Shown here in pieces: positions 12,230 through 16,362 of a stretch of DNA of 16,362 bases. A program made the position numbers and the translations under genes. This stretch comes from Spirochaetaceae bacterium. Its GTDB lineage: Bacteria > Spirochaetota > Spirochaetia > Treponematales > Breznakiellaceae. Numbering within the stretch: position 1 is the first letter of the stretch; each line of letters starts with the position of its first letter. The notes under the pieces are model-generated. The model was given only the letters and a program-made list of their open reading frames with translations, did no database searches and was not told where the DNA came from. The stretch covers positions 1-16,362 of the forward strand of contig JAITXS010000046.1 in assembly GCA_031284645.1 (NCBI GenBank), read 5' to 3'.

Positions 12230-14374
12230 ATGGTCGATCCGGGGAAATCAAAAAGCAGTGAACATATCCTTGATGCGGCTGTCCTCTCCTCCGAAGCACG
12301 GCTGAGCCGTGTTCCCGCGCTCCGGACGCCGACTCTGTGTGTCCTGCTGCTTTTATCATGTCTTTTTTTACCGGCGCAGGACAGTGCTCTTGGCACGGAT
12401 ATTGACGCGCTTAACGCACGGGAATCGTTTCGCATTGGGCTTGACGCTTATAACCGTTATGCATTTAATGAAGCGATTCTCTCCCTGGAACAGGCCCTCT
12501 CTTACAAACCGAATGAAGGACTTATTTTAGACTGGCTTGGCAAAGCATATTACCGTTCGGGACTTGAGGCTATTGCGCTTCGGGAATGGCGCGCCGCACA
12601 GGCCACATATCAGAGTACTGCATCGGAAGCAACGCTTATCAGAAACAGGATTGAGTTTATCGGCAGGCGGCGGAGTTTTTTCCCGACTATGGAAGAAGTG
12701 TCCCGTTATGTTGAAACCGGGTTTTTCCCGGGGAAATATGACAAGCTTACGATTTACCGGCATCCGACTTCGGTATTGGCCTGCGATGACGGATCGGTTT
12801 GGGCAGTCGCCTACGGAAGCAACGAGATTATCCGCCTGGATGTAAACGGCGTTGTCCGTGTCCGGCGGCGGGGGCCCCTTGTTGGTTTTGATCGGCCCTA
12901 CGATATAGCTCGGGGATTGGACGGCAGGCTCTTTGTCTCCGAATTTCAGGGCGGACGCGTAAGTGTTCTTAGCGAAACAGGGGAATGGCTTTCTTTCATA
13001 GGGACAAAAGGTTCCGGAGACGGACAGCTTCTCGGTCCGGCCGGCCTTGCTGTTGATGAAGCGGGCTATATCTATGCTGCGGAGTTCGGGAACAGGCGTA
13101 TTTCAAAATTTGATCCGGACGGCGCTTTTGTCCATTCGTTCGGCAAAAGGGATGATATTTTTCCGGGCTTTTTAGCGCCGACAGGAATCGCCTGTAAAGA
13201 CGGTATTATTTACGCAGCGGACGGAGCGGCGAAAGCAATTTATATGTTTGACTCCAACGGGGCCTATCTTGGTATTTTAAACTCCGAAGGCTTAAATGCG
13301 CCGGAAAGCCTTAAGATCTTCCCCGGCGGCAGTCTGCTTGTCTCGGACACAAGACGCCTGCTCCTTGTGGATACAGATTCCACGATAGTCAAAGAAATTA
13401 CTCCGGCAGGTAATTCCCGTATCCGTTATGTCGGCGCCGATGTGGACAATAACGGAAATATTCTTGCTGCTAATTTTAATGAAAGTGAAATTACGGTATT
13501 CTCCTCGATCAACGATGTCGCCTCCGGTTTATTCGTACAGATTGAGCGTATTGTCGCCGATCGTTTTCCGCGTGTCACTCTTGAAATTTCCGTCCATGAC
13601 GCGAATAGAAGGCCCATTGTCGGTCTGGATCAGTCTAATTTCCTTTTAAGCGAGCAGGGCTACCCCGCTGCGGAACAGGTCTTTCTTGGCTCGTTTACCG
13701 CGCCTTCACCGGTCGATATTTCCGTGCTCATTGAGCGCTCAGATCGAAATGCGGCAATGCGCTCGGACATTACCGCCGCCCTGCGTGATATTGCCGCGGC
13801 AATGAAAGAATCCGGCGGTAATATCACATCCATTGTTTCCGCCGGAACTCAGCCGGTATTAGAAAAATTCACTATTGATAATCCTGCCACGCTTGATCGT
13901 GCCGCATCCGGTAATGCTTCTGCCTATACGCCGCGCTGGGCTTTCGATTTAGGCGCACGGCTTGCCGCAACAGACCTTCTGCCGCGTTCAAAAAGGCGCG
14001 CTGTGGTTTTTTTAAGCTCCGGCGAGTTTGGCGGGCTTGCTTTTGAACAGTACAGTTTATCCGATATTGCCGCGTATTTTGCCAATAACAACATCAAGTT
14101 TTACTGCGTTTTACTTGGCGGCACCGAAGCTTCCGAAGAAATTCAATACCTCTGCGATGAAACAGGGGGCAAGGCCTTGAAGCTCTACCGCCCGCAGGGC
14201 ATAGGGCCTGCCTTAAAGAGCCTTGCACACGCTCCAACGGCTGTCTATTCGTTCTCTTATACATCAGGTCTTCCCACGGATTTCGGGCGGGCTTTTCTTC
14301 CGGTATCGGCGGAAGTCAACCTCCTTGGGCGGTCGGGCCGTGACGAATCAGGCTACTTTGCACCCTTAGAATAA
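12230..14374 (+). CDS. Exported TPR / NHL-type beta-propeller / VWA-like protein
   Basis: This protein of 714 residues has three parts. After a signal segment (LCVLLLLSCLFLPAQ) comes a pair of TPR-like helices (AFNEAILSLEQALSYKP). A six-bladed-like NHL propeller follows, with repeats such as FDRPYDIARGLDGRLFVSEF, LGPAGLAVDEAGYIYAAEFG and LAPTGIACKDGIIYAADG. The C-terminal ~270 residues have a VWA-like alpha/beta pattern (VDISVLIERSDRN, RRAVVFLSSGEFGG, IKFYCVLLGG) but lack the DxSxS metal site. Secretion suggests a periplasmic or surface scaffold; the role is unknown. ATG 12230 is preferred to ATG 12212 because GAAGGGGAA precedes it at good spacing while 12212 has no ribosome site. It is the third gene of the surE operon, 39 bp after the TPR gene. 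No obvious terminator follows. Confidence 0.85.
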   Translation: MVDPGKSKSSEHILDAAVLSSEARLSRVPALRTPTLCVLLLLSCLFLPAQDSALGTDIDALNARESFRIGLDAYNRYAFNEAILSLEQALSYKPNEGLILDWLGKAYYRSGLEAIALREWRAAQATYQSTASEATLIRNRIEFIGRRRSFFPTMEEVSRYVETGFFPGKYDKLTIYRHPTSVLACDDGSVWAVAYGSNEIIRLDVNGVVRVRRRGPLVGFDRPYDIARGLDGRLFVSEFQGGRVSVLSETGEWLSFIGTKGSGDGQLLGPAGLAVDEAGYIYAAEFGNRRISKFDPDGAFVHSFGKRDDIFPGFLAPTGIACKDGIIYAADGAAKAIYMFDSNGAYLGILNSEGLNAPESLKIFPGGSLLVSDTRRLLLVDTDSTIVKEITPAGNSRIRYVGADVDNNGNILAANFNESEITVFSSINDVASGLFVQIERIVADRFPRVTLEISVHDANRRPIVGLDQSNFLLSEQGYPAAEQVFLGSFTAPSPVDISVLIERSDRNAAMRSDITAALRDIAAAMKESGGNITSIVSAGTQPVLEKFTIDNPATLDRAASGNASAYTPRWAFDLGARLAATDLLPRSKRRAVVFLSSGEFGGLAFEQYSLSDIAAYFANNNIKFYCVLLGGTEASEEIQYLCDETGGKALKLYRPQGIGPALKSLAHAPTAVYSFSYTSGLPTDFGRAFLPVSAEVNLLGRSGRDESGYFAPLE

Positions 14375-14412
14375 AAGAGCTTTCAAGAATTGTCGGCCCT
14401 GTGCACCCACTC

Positions 14413-14441
14413 TTGACAGCTAAGCCGTTCTTCATATTAAA
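14413..14441 (+). promoter_or_regulatory. leuA promoter with the start site next to the ATG
   Basis: A consensus TTGACA (14413-14418) is followed after 16-17 bp by a weaker -10 (TATTAA 14435-14440 or ATTAAA 14436-14441). Transcription would begin around 14447-14448, three or four bases before the leuA ATG. The intervening sequence has no Shine-Dalgarno site. Confidence 0.55.
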
Positions 14442-14450
14442 TTTATAGCT

Positions 14451-15992
14451 ATGAACGATATAATAAAAATTTTCGACACAACGTTGAGGGACGGAGAACA
14501 GGCGCCGGGCTGTTCGATGAATGTACAGGAAAAAATTGAGCTTGCGAAAGCGCTTGAAAAACTTCGTGTTGATGTGATCGAGGCGGGCTTTCCTGCATCC
14601 AGCCCCGGTGATTTAGAGTCCGTAAAAACGATTGGCGGGATTATAAAAGAAAGCACTGTGGCAGGCCTTTGCAGGGCCCTTGAAAAAGATATTGACGCGG
14701 CAAAAGAGGCACTTGCCCATGCCGCATCTCCCCGTGTCCATATTTTTCTGGCAACAAGTCCCATCCACATGGAATATAAACTTAAAATGACACCGGATAA
14801 AGTACTTGAAAACGCAGTTGCCGCAGTACGATACGCGAAAAAATTCTGTGCTGATGTGGAATTTTCCGCAGAAGATTCTTCGCGCAGTGATCTTGATTTT
14901 GTCTCAAAAGTATTTTCCGAAGTAATTAAGGCGGGAGCCACGACAGTAAACTTCCCTGATACAACAGGCTACGCAATGCCGGATGAATTTGCCCGCATGG
15001 TGAAGTATGTCAGAGAACACAGCATAGGCATAGAAAAGGCACACTTTTCCGTACACGTTCATAATGATTTGGGTCTTGGTGTGGCAAACAGCCTTGCCGC
15101 GATTGGAGCAGGTGCGGATCAGGTTGAATGTACGGTAAACGGCATCGGTGAACGTGCGGGGAATGCCTCTCTTGAGGAAATCGTAATGGCACTCAAAGTG
15201 CGGAAAGATTATTGGAAAAAAGACACACGTATTGATACAACGCAGATTTATCCGATCAGTCGGCTTGTTAGCAAAGTGACCGGCGTTAAAGTACAGCCGA
15301 ATAAAGCCATAGTCGGGGAAAACGCCTTTGCCCATGAAGCAGGCATTCATCAGCACGGCGTTCTGGCAAACCGTGCGACCTACGAAATCATGTCGCCGGA
15401 ATCGGTCGGCATCACAAGAAATGAGATGGTGTTGGGTAAACATTCCGGACGACACGCCTTCGAAGAACGGCTCAAGCAGCTGGGCCTTCCGGTAGACCCG
15501 AAGAATTTGGACGAGATTTTTATGCAGTTCAAGATCCTTGCCGACAAGAAAAAAACCGTTGGGAATCGGGATATTGAATCTCTTGTGCTTGGTTCAAGTT
15601 CATCCTCTATTCCTGTAACATGGAAGCTTGACCGCTGGGTAACGAATGCGGACGCATCCGGTTCTTCAATGAGCGCGATTCGGCTTGAGGCGCGGGACGG
15701 CGGCTTGCGTGAGGCAGTGCATCTTGGCAACGGCTGTATTGATGCGGCGTTCAGCGCCATCAATAATATCGTCGGCAAGGATGTTACTATGGAAATGTTT
15801 GAGCTTGGCGCTATAAGCGGCAGTTCGGATGCTCAGGGAGAAGCGATCATAAAAGTCTCGTATAACGGCAAACAGTGGAATGGGCACGGAGTCTCTACCA
15901 ACATCGTTGAATCCGCAATTAAGGCGTATGTTGCAGCCATCAACGCGATGGAAAGTGATCAGCGTCAAGGCGAAGAAAAGAATCTCGGGTAA
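14451..15992 (+). CDS. leuA: 2-isopropylmalate synthase
   Basis: LeuA condenses acetyl-CoA with 2-oxoisovalerate, the first committed step of leucine synthesis. The 513-residue protein has the TIM-barrel opening DTTLRDGEQAPG (metal Asp14), ATSPIHMEYKL, the metal-binding HVHNDLGLGVANS (H202, H204) and NGIGERAGNASLEEI (N238), then NAFAHEAGIHQHG and LGKHSGRHAF. The C-terminal ~120 residues have the pattern of the LeuA allosteric domain, normally bound by leucine for feedback inhibition. Spacing of the metal ligands matches characterised LeuA, which favours it over citramalate or homocitrate synthase, though close paralogues cannot be fully excluded. No other leu genes adjoin it. It appears to be transcribed alone, from a promoter that would give a leaderless or almost leaderless mRNA. 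Confidence 0.94.
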   Translation: MNDIIKIFDTTLRDGEQAPGCSMNVQEKIELAKALEKLRVDVIEAGFPASSPGDLESVKTIGGIIKESTVAGLCRALEKDIDAAKEALAHAASPRVHIFLATSPIHMEYKLKMTPDKVLENAVAAVRYAKKFCADVEFSAEDSSRSDLDFVSKVFSEVIKAGATTVNFPDTTGYAMPDEFARMVKYVREHSIGIEKAHFSVHVHNDLGLGVANSLAAIGAGADQVECTVNGIGERAGNASLEEIVMALKVRKDYWKKDTRIDTTQIYPISRLVSKVTGVKVQPNKAIVGENAFAHEAGIHQHGVLANRATYEIMSPESVGITRNEMVLGKHSGRHAFEERLKQLGLPVDPKNLDEIFMQFKILADKKKTVGNRDIESLVLGSSSSSIPVTWKLDRWVTNADASGSSMSAIRLEARDGGLREAVHLGNGCIDAAFSAINNIVGKDVTMEMFELGAISGSSDAQGEAIIKVSYNGKQWNGHGVSTNIVESAIKAYVAAINAMESDQRQGEEKNLG

Positions 15993-16059
15993 CTTGAGTT
16001 TAGGGCGGAGGGTTCAGTGTAGAGGATAGCTGATCCTTCCCCATAAACTCACTACATGC

Positions 16060-16132
16060 GTTCCCTCATAAGATTTACAGAAATTCCTTGACAAAAAATA
16101 ATATGTATACTATACTAACATTATGAGGGAAC
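16060..16132. repeat. 12-bp perfect inverted repeat bracketing a promoter
   Basis: GTTCCCTCATAA (16060-16071) recurs inverted as TTATGAGGGAAC (16121-16132). The arms are 49 bp apart, and that spacer contains a near-consensus promoter. The right arm includes the ATG of the downstream frame. It could be a two-site operator, or the ends of a 73-bp miniature element; no target duplication is seen. Confidence 0.75.
16088..16116 (+). promoter_or_regulatory. Near-consensus sigma70 promoter at the right end
   Basis: TTGACA (16088-16093), a 17-bp spacer and TATACT (16111-16116). The predicted start falls at about 16123, which is the A of the following ATG, so the message would be leaderless. A second TATACT at 16106 has an unsuitable 12-bp spacing. 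Confidence 0.8.
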
Positions 16133-16362
16133 AAGAGGTGTTAGCTATTTTACCGGAGACAGTCCGTCCGGCTTTCTCTTCGATGACTAGCTTGGTAAAA
16201 TATCTGTCGCCGTATGCGCTGAGCGCCGCGACCCAATACCCAATACCCAATACCCAATACCCAATACCCAATACCCAATACCCAATACCCAATACCCAAT
16301 ACCCAATACCCAATACCCAATACCCAATACCCAATACCCAATACCCAAATTATTATTTAAGT
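16123..16362 (+). CDS. Small unrecognised ORF running into a heptamer array (partial)
   Basis: From ATG 16123 the frame reads 36 non-repetitive residues (beginning MREQEVLAILPETVRPAF), then five copies of TQYPIPN and part of a sixth, and remains open to the window edge. I do not recognise it. In its favour are the strong promoter that would start transcription at the ATG and the inverted repeat overlapping the start. Against it are the absence of a Shine-Dalgarno site and of family features, and the fact that the repeat is open in every frame. Copy-number change by one unit would shift the frame downstream. It may be a truncated gene or a phase-variable one. Confidence 0.4.
   Translation, partial: MREQEVLAILPETVRPAFSSMTSLVKYLSPYALSAATQYPIPNTQYPIPNTQYPIPNTQYPIPNTQYPIPNTQYPNYYLS
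16231..16348. repeat. Heptanucleotide tandem array (ACCCAAT)16 plus six bases
   Basis: There are sixteen perfect ACCCAAT units (16231-16342) and a partial ACCCAA, 118 bp in all, with no mismatches. The other strand is (GGGTATT)n, able to form G-quadruplexes. Such arrays mutate by slippage, and perfect identity implies recent expansion. Similar short heptamer arrays are known in cyanobacteria. It lies 14 bp from the window edge. Confidence 0.97.

Noticed and set aside
14375..14450. T-box or leucine leader-peptide attenuator before leuA
   Set aside because: Only 76 bp separate the genes, the promoter occupies most of it, and no Leu-rich short frame or T-box motif is present.
14904..15455. 183-codon minus-strand ORF within leuA
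   Set aside because: It is antisense to the conserved metal-binding part of leuA. It is Cys/His/Phe-rich as expected for a shadow frame.
16110..16341. Two minus-strand ORFs made of repeated GIGYWVL units
   Set aside because: They are translations of the heptamer array, which is open in all frames. They lack ribosome sites and any non-repeat domain.
16231..16348. CRISPR array
   Set aside because: The unit is seven bases with no spacers between units, so it is a simple tandem repeat.

Overview
The window looks like a chromosomal segment of a spirochaete of the Treponema type. The main evidence is a tandem pair of FlaA-family flagellar filament outer-layer (sheath) proteins at 4694-6331. FlaA proteins are characteristic of spirochaetes, whose flagella lie in the periplasm. 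An intact 2-isopropylmalate synthase with a sigma70-like promoter suggests a free-living or gut-commensal lineage that makes branched-chain amino acids, rather than a reduced pathogen. This placement is inferred from gene content only.

Layout. Positions 1-3113 form a leftward block: a secreted hypothetical protein, a DUF192 protein that overlaps it, and a DinG-type Fe-S DNA helicase that runs off the left edge. A lone FecCD-type permease (3284-4339) diverges from this block and ends at a probable terminator. A 354-bp gap then carries two candidate promoters, one sigma28-like and one sigma70-like, in front of the flaA pair. A CNNM/CBS-domain membrane protein (6372-7412) follows and converges on nth (endonuclease III). 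Upstream of nth on the same strand is an iron-type alcohol dehydrogenase with two stacked promoters, and the adh-nth spacer holds two strong hairpins. Rightward, adk (9900-10532) converges on a tRNA-Arg(TCT). A hairpin-rich spacer leads to a compact operon of surE, a TPR protein (ATGA overlap), and a large exported TPR / beta-propeller / VWA-like protein. leuA (14451-15992) follows with its own promoter.

The right end is the least ordinary part. A near-consensus promoter (TTGACA-N17-TATACT) is bracketed by a perfect 12-bp inverted repeat, and the right arm of that repeat contains the ATG of a small unrecognised reading frame with no Shine-Dalgarno site. That frame runs into 16 perfect copies of the heptamer ACCCAAT and stays open to the window edge. 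Seven is not a multiple of three, so copy-number change would shift the frame, as in a contingency locus. The complementary strand is a run of GGGTATT with G-quadruplex potential.

Most coding genes are ordinary housekeeping or motility genes. The points worth a second look are this right-end locus, the apparently leaderless starts, the paired hairpins, and the palindrome-rich in-frame N-terminus of the DUF192 protein.
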